A stretch of DNA of 53,745 nucleotides. Origin: JAGFIY01 sp964499285. Its GTDB lineage: Bacteria > Bacteroidota > Ignavibacteria > Ignavibacteriales > Melioribacteraceae. The translations under genes were made by a program, and so were the position numbers. Below are positions 8,166-17,465 of this stretch, piece by piece. Location: assembly GCA_964499285.1 (NCBI GenBank), contig CAZCLA010000022.1, positions 1 to 53,745 on the forward strand. The letters are read 5' to 3'. Within the stretch, counting starts at the first letter, position 1. Every line of letters begins with the position of its first letter. Below the pieces are notes generated by a model. The model was not told where the DNA came from and made no database searches. It worked only from the letters and a program-made list of their open reading frames with translations.

Positions 8166-9236
8166 ATGGATTTTATTAGAAAATTACAGCAGATAAAGGA
8201 AAAGTACGACGGCATCACCGAAAAGTTAAGCGATCCCAAGATTGTTTCCGATCAAGAAAAATTAATAAAACTAAGCAAAGAAAGAAGCGAACTTACGGAA
8301 CTTGTCGCAGCATACAACGAATACATTAAAGTTGAAAAAAACATTGATGGCAACAAGGAGATAATTAATTCTTCAAAAGAATCTGATTTGGTTGAACTTG
8401 CAGAGATGGAAATGGAAGATCTTGAAGAAAAAAAATCTCGACTGGAAGAAGAAATAAGGGTGCTTCTCACACCAAAAGATCCCCATGACAATAAAAACGT
8501 AATAGTTGAAATTCGTGCCGGCACCGGAGGCGATGAAGCGGGATTGTTTGCATCCGATCTTTTCAGAATGTACAGCCGCTATGCCGAGTTGAAACATTGG
8601 AAATTGGAGATTATCGATATTAACGAATCAGTTATGGGTGGATTAAAAGAAGTGGTGTTTAACCTTTCAGGAAGCAATGTTTACGGTGCACTGAAATTTG
8701 AAAGCGGGGTTCACAGGGTGCAGCGAGTGCCTCTAACAGAAGGCAGCGGAAGAGTTCATACATCCGCGGCTTCTGTGGTTGTGATTCCCGAGGTTGAAGA
8801 TGTTCAAGTTGATATTGACCAAAACGATCTTCGAATTGATGTTTATAGGTCGGGGGGTGCCGGAGGTCAAAATGTTAATAAAGTTGAAACTGCAATAAGA
8901 ATAACGCATATTCCAACTGGGATTGTTGTTCAATGTCAGGATGAAAGATCTCAATTGAAAAACAGGCAGAAAGCGATGAAAGTTCTTAAAGCACGTCTTT
9001 ACGATCAGAAGATGCAAGAGAAAAACAGCGAGATAGCTGCACAAAGGAAATCTATGGTAAAGAGTGGTGACAGAAGCGATAAAATACGTACCTATAACTT
9101 CCCGCAAAACCGATTGACCGATCACCGAATAGGTTTGACATTATATAATCTTGCAAATATTATGGAAGGTGATCTGGAAGAGATCATTGAAAAACTTCAA
9201 ATTGCTGATAGAACCGAACGAATGAAAGCAATGTAA
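8166..9236 (+). CDS. prfA: Peptide chain release factor 1
   Basis: RF1 recognises UAA and UAG stop codons and triggers peptidyl-tRNA hydrolysis. The 356-residue length is typical. The GGQ motif is at 233-235 within YRSGGAGGQNVNKVETA. The stop-reading loop is in HRVQRVPLTEGSGRVHTS, with PLT (189-191) in the place of the usual PAT of RF1 rather than SPF of RF2. This class is expected to decode UAG, which matters for the in-frame amber codon at 27152. The start at 8166 has a GAGG ribosome binding site located in a palindrome. A DUF4197 lipoprotein gene follows after 15 bases. Confidence 0.97.
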   Translation: MDFIRKLQQIKEKYDGITEKLSDPKIVSDQEKLIKLSKERSELTELVAAYNEYIKVEKNIDGNKEIINSSKESDLVELAEMEMEDLEEKKSRLEEEIRVLLTPKDPHDNKNVIVEIRAGTGGDEAGLFASDLFRMYSRYAELKHWKLEIIDINESVMGGLKEVVFNLSGSNVYGALKFESGVHRVQRVPLTEGSGRVHTSAASVVVIPEVEDVQVDIDQNDLRIDVYRSGGAGGQNVNKVETAIRITHIPTGIVVQCQDERSQLKNRQKAMKVLKARLYDQKMQEKNSEIAAQRKSMVKSGDRSDKIRTYNFPQNRLTDHRIGLTLYNLANIMEGDLEEIIEKLQIADRTERMKAM

Positions 9237-9251
9237 CCAGGGAGATAAAAA

Positions 9252-9959
9252 ATGAAAATTATATCAAGATTTATATTGTTAATTTCCATTATAATGGTGA
9301 TTAGCGGATGTGCACAACTTAAGAATTTAGGGATCGGGGCAGAGGGCTCCGGAGGACTTACTGAAGAAAAAATTGCACAAGGACTAAAAGAAGCCTTGCG
9401 AATTGGTTCGCAGGATGCGATTAATGTTGTGGGTAGAACAGATGGATTTTTTGGAAATGAACTGATAAAGATTCTTCTTCCGCCTGAAGTTCAAAAAGTT
9501 GAATCGACGTTAAGAACGGTAGGCTTAGGAAATTATATTGATGATTTTGCATTATCATTAAACCGAGCAGCAGAAAAAGCCTCGGGCGAGGCATTTTCAA
9601 TTTTTGTCGATGCAATTACGCAGATGACAATCGGGGATGCTATTAATATTCTCAACGGTCCAAATGATGCAGCAACACAATACTTTAAGGAGAAAACCAG
9701 CCTTAAATTAGAAAACATGTTCCGACCGATTGTTAACGATGCTCTGAATTCCGTTGGAGCGACAAAAACTTATAACGACCTTACATCAAAAGTAAAATCT
9801 GTTCCTTTCGTTAATATTGAAATGACAGATTTAGAAACTTACGTTACAGGCAAAGCACTTGACGGGCTTTTCTTGATGATAGCAAAAGAGGAAGAAAAAA
9901 TAAGGACCGATCCCGCGGCAAGAGTTACACAACTTTTACGAGATGTTTTTGGGAAATAA
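9252..9959 (+). CDS. DUF4197 lipoprotein
   Basis: A 235-residue lipoprotein. The N-terminus is a lipoprotein signal peptide ending in the lipobox VISGC with the acylated Cys20. The remainder matches the DUF4197 pattern: LTEEKIAQGLKEALRIGSQDAI, then ILLPPEVQKVES, later AFSIFVDAITQMTIGDAINIL and FRPIVNDAL. Members are mostly helical and of unknown function, usually in the periplasm or attached to the outer membrane. A ribosome binding site (AGGGAG) precedes the ATG. It is probably co-transcribed with prfA, 15 bases upstream. Confidence 0.9.
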   Translation: MKIISRFILLISIIMVISGCAQLKNLGIGAEGSGGLTEEKIAQGLKEALRIGSQDAINVVGRTDGFFGNELIKILLPPEVQKVESTLRTVGLGNYIDDFALSLNRAAEKASGEAFSIFVDAITQMTIGDAINILNGPNDAATQYFKEKTSLKLENMFRPIVNDALNSVGATKTYNDLTSKVKSVPFVNIEMTDLETYVTGKALDGLFLMIAKEEEKIRTDPAARVTQLLRDVFGK

Positions 9960-10024
9960 ATTATGAAGACTATTTCCTGGATTTTCAGTCTCATATAAAT
10001 TTAATTGAAAGTAAATTCCAATTA

Positions 10025-11278
10025 ATGAAAAATATCTTAATTGTTTCATTTTACTGGCCTCCTTCGGGAAAAGCATCTCACCACTGGCCTCTTAAAATGG
10101 CTAATCGTCTCTTGGAAGAAGGATGGCTGCCTACAATTCTAACGGTAAAAGAAGATACATTTTCTGAACCCGATCCGGATTTAGTCGATGCAGTCGATCC
10201 GAGAATTAAAGTAATTCGAACAAAATTTTGGGACCCCTTTACTGTTTATAAAAAATTACTTGGTAAATCGGACGACAGTTCATTGGTTGCTTCGGAAGCG
10301 TTATCACTAACAAATAAAAGTATTAAGCAGAAAATATCGATTTGGATAAGGATGAATCTTTTTGTTCCGGATGCGAGAGTCGGATGGATTGTGCCCGGAT
10401 ATAGAGGGGCAAGAAATCTTCTAAAAAATAAAAAATTTGATGCAATACTTTCCAACGGACCTCCGCACTCAACTCACCTTCTTGCAAAAAAAATATCGAA
10501 AAAGTTTGTAATTCCATTGGTGTCGGTATTTATTGATCCATGGGTTGATATTGCATACTACAAAAATCAGAAGCGAAGTTCGTTTACTGCTTGGCTTGAT
10601 AACAAGTTGGAAAAATCTGTAATTAAAAGTTCCTCCAAATTAATATTTGTTACAAATACTATGAAAAAATATTTCGAGAAAAAATATGATTCTATCGAAG
10701 ATAAATCACATTTACTTTATTGGGGATACAACGAGGAGAACTTTATAGATGTAAAAAAAAGAGTAAACGATGAAGAATTAGTAATTCTCCATGCGGGGAA
10801 TATATTTGATTATCAAAATCCACTTCATTTTTGGAAAGAAGTAAAGCGAGAAATTGAAAACGGGAAAAAGATAAAAATTCGTTTTGTTGGTACGGTCAGT
10901 CCTATGATTAAAAAAACGATTTTGGAATTTAAACTTGATGATATAACCGAATACAAAGGATTTCTTCCATACGGAAAAGTTATAGATGAAATAGTAAATT
11001 CTGATTTACTTTTGGTTTGTGCAACTGAACCAAGACATGTTCCAGGGAAACTCTTTGAATATATGAGATCGGGAAATAGGGTAATTGCATTCGGTGAGAA
11101 AAATGAGGAGGTTAAAGAAATCCTAAATCGCACAAATGCTGGTGAATTGTTTTCTTATAAGGATGATCTCGAAGGTGTATTAAAAACAAAAAGCATCAAA
11201 ACAAATATGGAAGAAGTAAAAAAATTTGATAGAAATAACATAGCACTACAACTATCTGAAATATTGAACACCTTATAA
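10025..11278 (+). CDS. Glycosyltransferase, GT4-like
   Basis: A 417-residue GT-B type glycosyltransferase. The N-terminal half begins NILIVSFYWPPSGKASHHWP, typical of enzymes that bind the acceptor, and the C-terminal half has the nucleotide-sugar pocket segment PGKLFEYMRSGNRVIAFGE with conserved acidic residues. No transmembrane segment is obvious; such enzymes act at the cytoplasmic face of the membrane. It is the only plus-strand gene of the glycan cluster and converges with the minus-strand operon, overlapping the last six bases of its final gene. Sugar specificity is not predictable here. Confidence 0.82.
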   Translation: MKNILIVSFYWPPSGKASHHWPLKMANRLLEEGWLPTILTVKEDTFSEPDPDLVDAVDPRIKVIRTKFWDPFTVYKKLLGKSDDSSLVASEALSLTNKSIKQKISIWIRMNLFVPDARVGWIVPGYRGARNLLKNKKFDAILSNGPPHSTHLLAKKISKKFVIPLVSVFIDPWVDIAYYKNQKRSSFTAWLDNKLEKSVIKSSSKLIFVTNTMKKYFEKKYDSIEDKSHLLYWGYNEENFIDVKKRVNDEELVILHAGNIFDYQNPLHFWKEVKREIENGKKIKIRFVGTVSPMIKKTILEFKLDDITEYKGFLPYGKVIDEIVNSDLLLVCATEPRHVPGKLFEYMRSGNRVIAFGEKNEEVKEILNRTNAGELFSYKDDLEGVLKTKSIKTNMEEVKKFDRNNIALQLSEILNTL

Positions 11279-12529
11279 AACCGATTCATAAAGATTTAAA
11301 TATTTTTTGGCGACAATTTTCTCGGTAAAATTATCTATTACTTTCTTTCTTGCTTTTATACCCAAGTCATTGTCTTCGATTAATTTTACAGCAAGCCAGT
11401 TAATTGCTTCAGCAAGTTTTTCCGGTGAAACTTCTTCTGCTAAATAGCCGTTCTGTTGGTGATCTATCATATCGCTCATCCCGCCAATATTAAAAGCTGC
11501 CGTCGGTACTCCGCAGCTAAGCGCTTCCATTACAGTGTTTGGGAGATTATCTTGGATCGATGGAGCAACGAACAGATCTGCTGCGTTATAACAATTTACT
11601 ATTTCCTTATCGTTGGTCAACCTTCCGGTAAATATTGTTTTAAATGGAATCTCTCTGAAATGTGTCTGATCCCCTGCCCCCATTACGATTAACTCAATCT
11701 TGTCTTTCAAGTGGGGATGATTTTCATTCAGTAATTTTAATGCATTTAGAAGAATATGAAATCCCTTGCGGGTTTCTTTGAGCGTCATTGTTGCAAACAG
11801 TAGATGAAGTTTTTCGATCGATAAATTTAACCTTCGTTTTGAAATTGCTTTATCGTTTACTGAATAAAGTTCTGTGTTAATCGGATTTGGAATCGGAGTA
11901 ACATTAAACTGTTCAAGCAATGTACTTAGTTTGGCTTCGCCGGCAAGCCATTTACTGCAAGTAACAAAATGGATTTTTGCCCCGTTAAATAATTCAATTT
12001 TTCTGGCAAAAATTGTGGAAGAAGTATCGTGATCGCCTTTGAGTTTTAGCGCGGGGCAGTTGCCGCAGCGTGAACTATAATTACCGCAGTTGTTATCGTA
12101 ATGACATCCTCCGGTAAAAGCCCACATATCATGAAGCGTCCACACAATTGGTTTATTTAATTTATATAAATCTCTTAAAGTTTTTAATGAAAAGAAACCC
12201 TCGTTTATCCAATGGAGATGAAGTATATCTGCTTCTCTAACTAAATTATTTTGTGAAAGGCTAAGTCCGAACAGAGGAAAAGAAAATCTTCCGTGTTCTT
12301 TCCTCGTCAATAAACTAATTAAAGAAAAATCAATTCCTTTTCTCATTAGTGTAAATAACTCGCTAAATGAACCGGTTCCGGCTTGGAATACATTTCTGTC
12401 TTTCCCGGATTTTGTTTGAACTAATATTTTAGAGTCCACACCCTCGCTTAAAATAGCATTATGAATATTGAAACAAGCTCGCGCCGCTCCGCCAATAGTA
12501 TCAGAGTTATTAATATGAAGTACTTTCAT
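11273..12529 (-). CDS. Glycosyltransferase family 4 (WcaC-like)
   Basis: A GT-B glycosyltransferase of about 418 residues. It starts with KVLHINNSDTIGGAARACFN, has a Cys-rich loop CHYDNNCGNYSSRCGNCPAL seen in a group of exopolysaccharide GT4 enzymes, and ends with the donor-binding pattern EALSCGVPTAAFNIGGMSDM. The ATG at 12529 overlaps the stop of the upstream FkbM gene (TGATG), showing translational coupling; a GTG at 12532 is an alternative start. It is the last gene of the minus-strand glycan operon and meets the convergent glycosyltransferase gene with a 6-base overlap. Confidence 0.88.
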   Translation of the reverse strand: MKVLHINNSDTIGGAARACFNIHNAILSEGVDSKILVQTKSGKDRNVFQAGTGSFSELFTLMRKGIDFSLISLLTRKEHGRFSFPLFGLSLSQNNLVREADILHLHWINEGFFSLKTLRDLYKLNKPIVWTLHDMWAFTGGCHYDNNCGNYSSRCGNCPALKLKGDHDTSSTIFARKIELFNGAKIHFVTCSKWLAGEAKLSTLLEQFNVTPIPNPINTELYSVNDKAISKRRLNLSIEKLHLLFATMTLKETRKGFHILLNALKLLNENHPHLKDKIELIVMGAGDQTHFREIPFKTIFTGRLTNDKEIVNCYNAADLFVAPSIQDNLPNTVMEALSCGVPTAAFNIGGMSDMIDHQQNGYLAEEVSPEKLAEAINWLAVKLIEDNDLGIKARKKVIDNFTEKIVAKKYLNLYESVL

Positions 12530-13338
12530 CACTCTCTGTAAGCATAAATGTTTAATTGAAGATCCATAGCGGGATTACTTTTGATTTTTCTATTAATAAA
12601 CGGTAAAAATCTATCAGTTTCCTGACGAATAAAATATCTAAAACCGGATTGTTCGAATAAAGTTAGTATTTCTCCTAATTTTTGTCCGCCGTTCAGATAA
12701 GAATGATATTCAACAAAAATATTTTTCACTTTGCTTAAACTATTTTTACAATCAACTAGCACTTCGTATTCGGCTCCCTCAATATCAATCTTTAACAAAT
12801 CGATAACTGCTTCTTTGTTTATTAAATTATTTAGGCTTATTGATTGAACTTTAACTTTTTCCCCTTCAGTAAACATCGATGAACCATCTGCTCCGGATTG
12901 TGAAATTTCGATTCCATCTTCATCTTTCCAAACAGCTTTGTTGAACACTGTTACATTAGACATTCCATATGATTTTACATTCTGAATTAGAACCGAATAA
13001 ACATCCGGGTCGGCTTCAAATGCATAAATTTTACTTTTTGGATAGAGCCGGGAAAAATATAAACAGCTTGTTCCTACATTTGATCCGCAATCGAAAATAA
13101 CCGGTTCATCAGAACAAGAATTAAATTTATAATTATCGTCAACAAATATTTCTTTGAATTGCCAAATGAAAGAATATGTATCGACCACTTCAAAGTTTTC
13201 GCAAAATAGGCGAATATATTTTTTTTGAAAACGATTTCTTCTTCCGTATTTGAGTGCAAAGAAAATAAACTTACGATAGTTCTGACTTATTAAAATTCTG
13301 TAAGGTTCTTTAAATAGTATTTCGAGTATCAACAGCAT
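12529..13338 (-). CDS. FkbM family methyltransferase
   Basis: A 269-residue SAM-dependent methyltransferase. The SAM-binding motif I is FDCGSNVGTSCLYFSRLYP, with the acidic residue of motif II in IYAFEADPD. The FkbM family hallmark LLKIDIEGAEYEVL follows. In polysaccharide loci such enzymes O-methylate sugars, which fits this position between two glycosyltransferases. About 75 N-terminal residues before the SAM domain are basic and hydrophobic. The gene overlaps the next by the TGATG junction and lies 10 bases from the upstream GT2 gene. Confidence 0.9.
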   Translation of the reverse strand: MLLILEILFKEPYRILISQNYRKFIFFALKYGRRNRFQKKYIRLFCENFEVVDTYSFIWQFKEIFVDDNYKFNSCSDEPVIFDCGSNVGTSCLYFSRLYPKSKIYAFEADPDVYSVLIQNVKSYGMSNVTVFNKAVWKDEDGIEISQSGADGSSMFTEGEKVKVQSISLNNLINKEAVIDLLKIDIEGAEYEVLVDCKNSLSKVKNIFVEYHSYLNGGQKLGEILTLFEQSGFRYFIRQETDRFLPFINRKIKSNPAMDLQLNIYAYRE

Positions 13339-13348
13339 TTCAAAATGT

Positions 13349-14239
13349 TTATTTTAAGTAAGAATATATTTTTTGAAAAATATTTTTCTTGAAAATATTT
13401 CGAAAGTTTCGTAAAAGTTCTTCGTCTATGGCAATATCCCTGTCTAATATAAAATTCCCATCTGCTGAACTTAAATCAACATTAAACTTTGCTGGGTTAT
13501 GTATATGTGTTCCAGAATTATCTGTACCAATGTTTTTTGCTAGTGATTTGGTTGGATATAAGCAATAGGATTTTGTTTTGTAATGAAAATAAGTCCATAT
13601 TATTGCCCAAGAATCAATTTTTCCTTTTCTTTGTGAGATAAGCATGTTTACAAGATCATCACCACCGAGATTAAATTCCTTTCTTTGTTTTTTGTTATTG
13701 ATAAACTCTTCATAATTATTCATATCCCAATCGACTTTTAACCAGTATTTTTTCCAAGTAGCCCATCCCCAGGATGAAACTCGCGGTGCAATGAAACAAT
13801 GCTTTGTATAATCTTTAGGAATATTTATAGGGAAAGTATAACCCGAAATGGACATTATATCCTTCCTAAATTTAAATGTTCTTAATGCATCATTCATAAA
13901 CTGAAGGAAGAAATTCGATGTTACTATATCATCCTCTAAAACTATTGCGTTATCGTGAAATTCAAAAACTTGATTAACTCCTGTAATTATTGAATTGGCT
14001 AAACCCAAATTCGAATTCCTAAAAACGAGTTCTCTTTGATCAAATTGCGATGACAATTTATCGACAATATTTCTTACTCGTTTAATATTTTCAATTTCTG
14101 AATCGTTTTTTGGACCATCAGCGAATACAAAAATCGTACTTTTTTCAGAATAGTGATTTTCTATAAGTGCTTGCAAAGTTTTTTGAGTATGCTCTGGACG
14201 ATTATAGACAAATAGTATAATAGGAGAAAATGAATTCAT
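13349..14239 (-). CDS. Glycosyltransferase family 2-like (GNT-I-like)
   Basis: A 296-residue GT-A protein. It begins PIILFVYNRPEHTQKTLQAL, as in nucleotide-diphospho-sugar transferases found in polysaccharide clusters, and has a DxD-type motif in AIVLEDDIVTSNFFL. The SSWGWATWKKYW segment after it is typical of this subgroup. Its ATG overlaps the stop of the upstream FkbM gene by four bases, so it belongs to the same operon. There are no membrane spans. Substrates unknown. Confidence 0.82.
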   Translation of the reverse strand: MNSFSPIILFVYNRPEHTQKTLQALIENHYSEKSTIFVFADGPKNDSEIENIKRVRNIVDKLSSQFDQRELVFRNSNLGLANSIITGVNQVFEFHDNAIVLEDDIVTSNFFLQFMNDALRTFKFRKDIMSISGYTFPINIPKDYTKHCFIAPRVSSWGWATWKKYWLKVDWDMNNYEEFINNKKQRKEFNLGGDDLVNMLISQRKGKIDSWAIIWTYFHYKTKSYCLYPTKSLAKNIGTDNSGTHIHNPAKFNVDLSSADGNFILDRDIAIDEELLRNFRNIFKKNIFQKIYSYLK

Positions 14240-14940
14240 TTTAATTTATAGAATAATGTATTGAATGTACATGCAAATGGACGATAACCAGAGTTTGACA
14301 AAAAAAGTGATATTGGGTCTTTATAAATATCGGAAGAATCTTTTTCAAGAGATTCGACTAAAATATATTTTGGTTTGTATTTATTCCAATTATTACTCTT
14401 CAACACTTTTAAATCAAGACCTTCCACATCTATATTCATGAAGTCAATTGACTGTTTTAAAGTAACATTATGGTCTAAAATATTCTCTAACCGACTTGTC
14501 TTAATTATCTTCTTAGAGGTTAATTTATAATTTGTTTCTTTAATAATAACCTCCGCTCTTTCTCTGTCAAACGTATTTAGTGCGGTGTCATTAAACATAT
14601 AATATGTCAACTCAGTTTCAGAGTCACTAACAGCAGTTTCAATATTTATGTCTCTTTTTCTTAATCTATTGAACAAAAGCATACTTCCTGGCCTTGCGTC
14701 TATATTAATTCCCGACCATCCTTTTCGGTAAAAAAAATATGTGTTAGAAAAACGTATTGGATGATGAGCGCCAATATCAATATAGAACCCCTTGTTTATT
14801 TTTTCAAAGAGTCTGTTGAGGATTAAATCCTCACCCTCTTGGGAATAAGATGTTTTCTGGTATTTCTTAAAAAGTATGTAAAGTCTATCTTTAGTTTGAT
14901 CATCTAGTTGGTTTAATATTTTTTTCTTGAAGTTCATCAT
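14236..14940 (-). CDS. FkbM family methyltransferase (second copy)
   Basis: A 234-residue methyltransferase distinct from the one at 12529. The N-terminal region contains YSQEGEDLILNRLF, then the SAM-binding strand FYIDIGAHHPIRFSNTYFF and the acidic residue in GINIDARPG. The FkbM hallmark is DFMNIDVEGLDLKVL. Start at 14940 gives MMNFKKKI; the second Met is equally possible. It overlaps the downstream GT2 by four bases and follows the YfhO gene by two bases. Likely role: methylation of a glycan built by this cluster; inference from context only. Confidence 0.88.
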   Translation of the reverse strand: MMNFKKKILNQLDDQTKDRLYILFKKYQKTSYSQEGEDLILNRLFEKINKGFYIDIGAHHPIRFSNTYFFYRKGWSGINIDARPGSMLLFNRLRKRDINIETAVSDSETELTYYMFNDTALNTFDRERAEVIIKETNYKLTSKKIIKTSRLENILDHNVTLKQSIDFMNIDVEGLDLKVLKSNNWNKYKPKYILVESLEKDSSDIYKDPISLFLSNSGYRPFACTFNTLFYKLK

Positions 14941-14942
14941 TA

Positions 14943-17456
14943 TTATCTACTTTTCTTCATAACTAAGGTGGTCACTAAAGAGAACAATATCAATCCACTA
15001 AACACTAACGACAAGTATTTTGAAATGGTAAATGAAACCGGGGCGTATATAAATTTTATTTCATGAGTACCGGCAGGAACAATTATTCCTCTGAATGCAT
15101 GATTTGTTCTGTATATTTTTGTTTCAGTCCCATCAATATAAGCTGACCATCCGTGAGGGTAATATGTATCCCCCAAAAATAAAAAGTTGTTTCCACTCGC
15201 ATTGACAGAAATGGTAATTTCTTCATCCCGGTAATTTGTTATCTGCACGTTTGCAGTACTGTCAGGTGCATCTATATTTATTTTTTCCTCAACAAGCGCG
15301 ACCTCATTGGCGAAAATTTGGTTTTCGCCGATCAGTCTCATAAAATCTATTGGCTTTCCTGTCATTATCGAGTCGATAAAAAATGCGCGTTTCATTGCAC
15401 GTTTGTTTTCGTAAACAAATTCTTTATCGGCTTGTGATACAAGCTCCAAACCGGGGAAGATAGTTTCCTGTGCCGAAATTATGTATTTAACATTCAACAT
15501 ATTCCAAAGAGTACTGTTAATCGGTCCAACAATATCCATATAATCTTGAAAAGCTCTTGGTTTAATGGCAGAATATCCATACATATCTTGCTCAAGAAAA
15601 TATGCGTTGTAATTGGAATTATGGTTTAATGAGCCGTAAGATCCATCCTTTTTTATATTTAAGATTCTATAAGGCTCTTCGTTTTGCTGAGCTTTAATAG
15701 CTTTAATATATGCAGGCGGTTCGAATATTTGATCAATGTTTTGATCGGCGACATAGGTTGCACCCCTGTTATCAATTCTCAATAGATCGATTAGGGTGAA
15801 TCCGGTAAGCAGCAGAAGAAGCAATGATGAAGTTATTTTACCTTTAAAATAAACAAACAACAACCAGAAAGAAACAGTAAGTATTCCGGTAACTGTAATG
15901 ATATCCGCGGAGAACATGCTTTTTGCTATTTGTGCGATATCAAAATTGTATTGATTAAAATATCTAATCAGTTGGTTACCTCTTTCGGATGCTGCAAATC
16001 TATCACCGATTGAATCTTGTAACATACCGGAAAAAATTAATGCGGCAGCAAACAAAACAGAAAATATTATTGCCGAATTCTTAATTATTTTTTCGACTTT
16101 TATGTCATTACTCTTTTTTGCATCGAGAAACAATTTAATGCCCAGCGATGCCAGAATTGGAAAAGATAATTGTACAATGACAAGGATCATCGAAGGTACG
16201 CGGAATTTATCAAAGAATGGGAAGTAGTAGAACATCAGATCGTAAACGATCGAAAAATTTCTTCCGAATGAAATAAGCAGCGAAACAACTATTAAAACAG
16301 TCAAATATTTTACAAACGGTTTCTTCCAATTCAAATAAATAGAAAAGAGTCCGAATACTATAACCAATATTCCCATATACATCGGAAGATCAACATAGTC
16401 CATCTGTCCGAAATAAGTATTCAACTCAATTTCTTGACCTTTGGTCAACTCCCCGCTGTATTTTGATTTTCCGTTACCATAAAACGAAGGAATAAAAAAT
16501 GTTGAAAGCTCTTCAGGAGAGAAAGACCAGTTGGTTGCGTACTTGTAAAATTCAGACTCAGCCGTTTTGGGATCAACACCCATCGAATTATCAATTATAC
16601 TCTCAGAGCCGCGTGTTGAATATTCGTTGTAAAGATAGATCTGCGATAGGTTATCCGATTGAATAATCAAGGCAATCACAAAGGCAGCAGTGAAACTAAG
16701 AGCCGATTTAATGGTTTGTTTAAGTTTATCGTTTTTCTTAGCGGCAAGAGCATGGATAATATAAAATAAATAAAAAATCCCAATCGCAAATAAAGTGTAA
16801 AAGATTATTTGTACATGCCAGCCTTGTACGGAAAGTTGAAGTGCAATTGTGAGAAGTGCAAAATCTCTCAATTTAATTTTTTCTCTGAATCGTAAAAGTA
16901 TTAGAAAGATGAGCGGAAAGAAAGCAAGAGCAGTAAGTTTTGTTACGTGACCAATGAATAGAAATAATATTATTCCTGTGCTGAATGAAGTTGAAATACT
17001 GCCAAACAAAGCTATTAACTTATTCTTGGTTAAATAGTTTATCAGGAAAAAACTATTTATTGCCAGAATAAGAAGATAAAAAGTCCACATCGCATATTCA
17101 GCGGCAAAGAACGAAGAAAAAATATCGCGGACTATTCTTATTCCAACATATATCAAGTTAAACCACTTAAAATCGACGGCAAGTGCATATGCCGGCATCC
17201 CTCCAAAAATATATGGATACCATAACGTATAACCATCACGCTCTTTTTCGACATAGCTCGTTAAACTTTTTGAGGTGATTATATCGCCGGATTGAATAGT
17301 TTTATCACCAAAATACATCGGAGAAAAATAGACGAGAAATATTACAATAATAACTCCGATTAATGCAATCGTTTGGTACTTTTCCGGTATATATTTTTCG
17401 AGAGAAAATCCGGAATCTTTTTCGGTTTCTTTTATGTTCTTCTTTTTCTTCGTCAT
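14943..17456 (-). CDS. YfhO family polytopic membrane protein
   Basis: An 837-residue integral membrane protein. After a charged N-terminus (about 30 residues) a dozen or more hydrophobic segments follow, then a large soluble C-terminal part (about 600-810) with YSAIKPRAFQDYMDIVGPIN, the LNVKYIISAQE segment and a PHGWSAYIDGTETKIYRTN segment, ending in one more span. This layout fits the YfhO family, GT-C-like proteins thought to glycosylate lipoteichoic acid or other surface polymers from a lipid-linked sugar donor. Its position in the glycan operon supports an extracytoplasmic glycosyl transfer role. The acceptor is unknown. Confidence 0.88.
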   Translation of the reverse strand: MTKKKKNIKETEKDSGFSLEKYIPEKYQTIALIGVIIVIFLVYFSPMYFGDKTIQSGDIITSKSLTSYVEKERDGYTLWYPYIFGGMPAYALAVDFKWFNLIYVGIRIVRDIFSSFFAAEYAMWTFYLLILAINSFFLINYLTKNKLIALFGSISTSFSTGIILFLFIGHVTKLTALAFFPLIFLILLRFREKIKLRDFALLTIALQLSVQGWHVQIIFYTLFAIGIFYLFYIIHALAAKKNDKLKQTIKSALSFTAAFVIALIIQSDNLSQIYLYNEYSTRGSESIIDNSMGVDPKTAESEFYKYATNWSFSPEELSTFFIPSFYGNGKSKYSGELTKGQEIELNTYFGQMDYVDLPMYMGILVIVFGLFSIYLNWKKPFVKYLTVLIVVSLLISFGRNFSIVYDLMFYYFPFFDKFRVPSMILVIVQLSFPILASLGIKLFLDAKKSNDIKVEKIIKNSAIIFSVLFAAALIFSGMLQDSIGDRFAASERGNQLIRYFNQYNFDIAQIAKSMFSADIITVTGILTVSFWLLFVYFKGKITSSLLLLLLTGFTLIDLLRIDNRGATYVADQNIDQIFEPPAYIKAIKAQQNEEPYRILNIKKDGSYGSLNHNSNYNAYFLEQDMYGYSAIKPRAFQDYMDIVGPINSTLWNMLNVKYIISAQETIFPGLELVSQADKEFVYENKRAMKRAFFIDSIMTGKPIDFMRLIGENQIFANEVALVEEKINIDAPDSTANVQITNYRDEEITISVNASGNNFLFLGDTYYPHGWSAYIDGTETKIYRTNHAFRGIIVPAGTHEIKFIYAPVSFTISKYLSLVFSGLILFSLVTTLVMKKSR

Positions 17457-17465
17457 TAAAAATTC

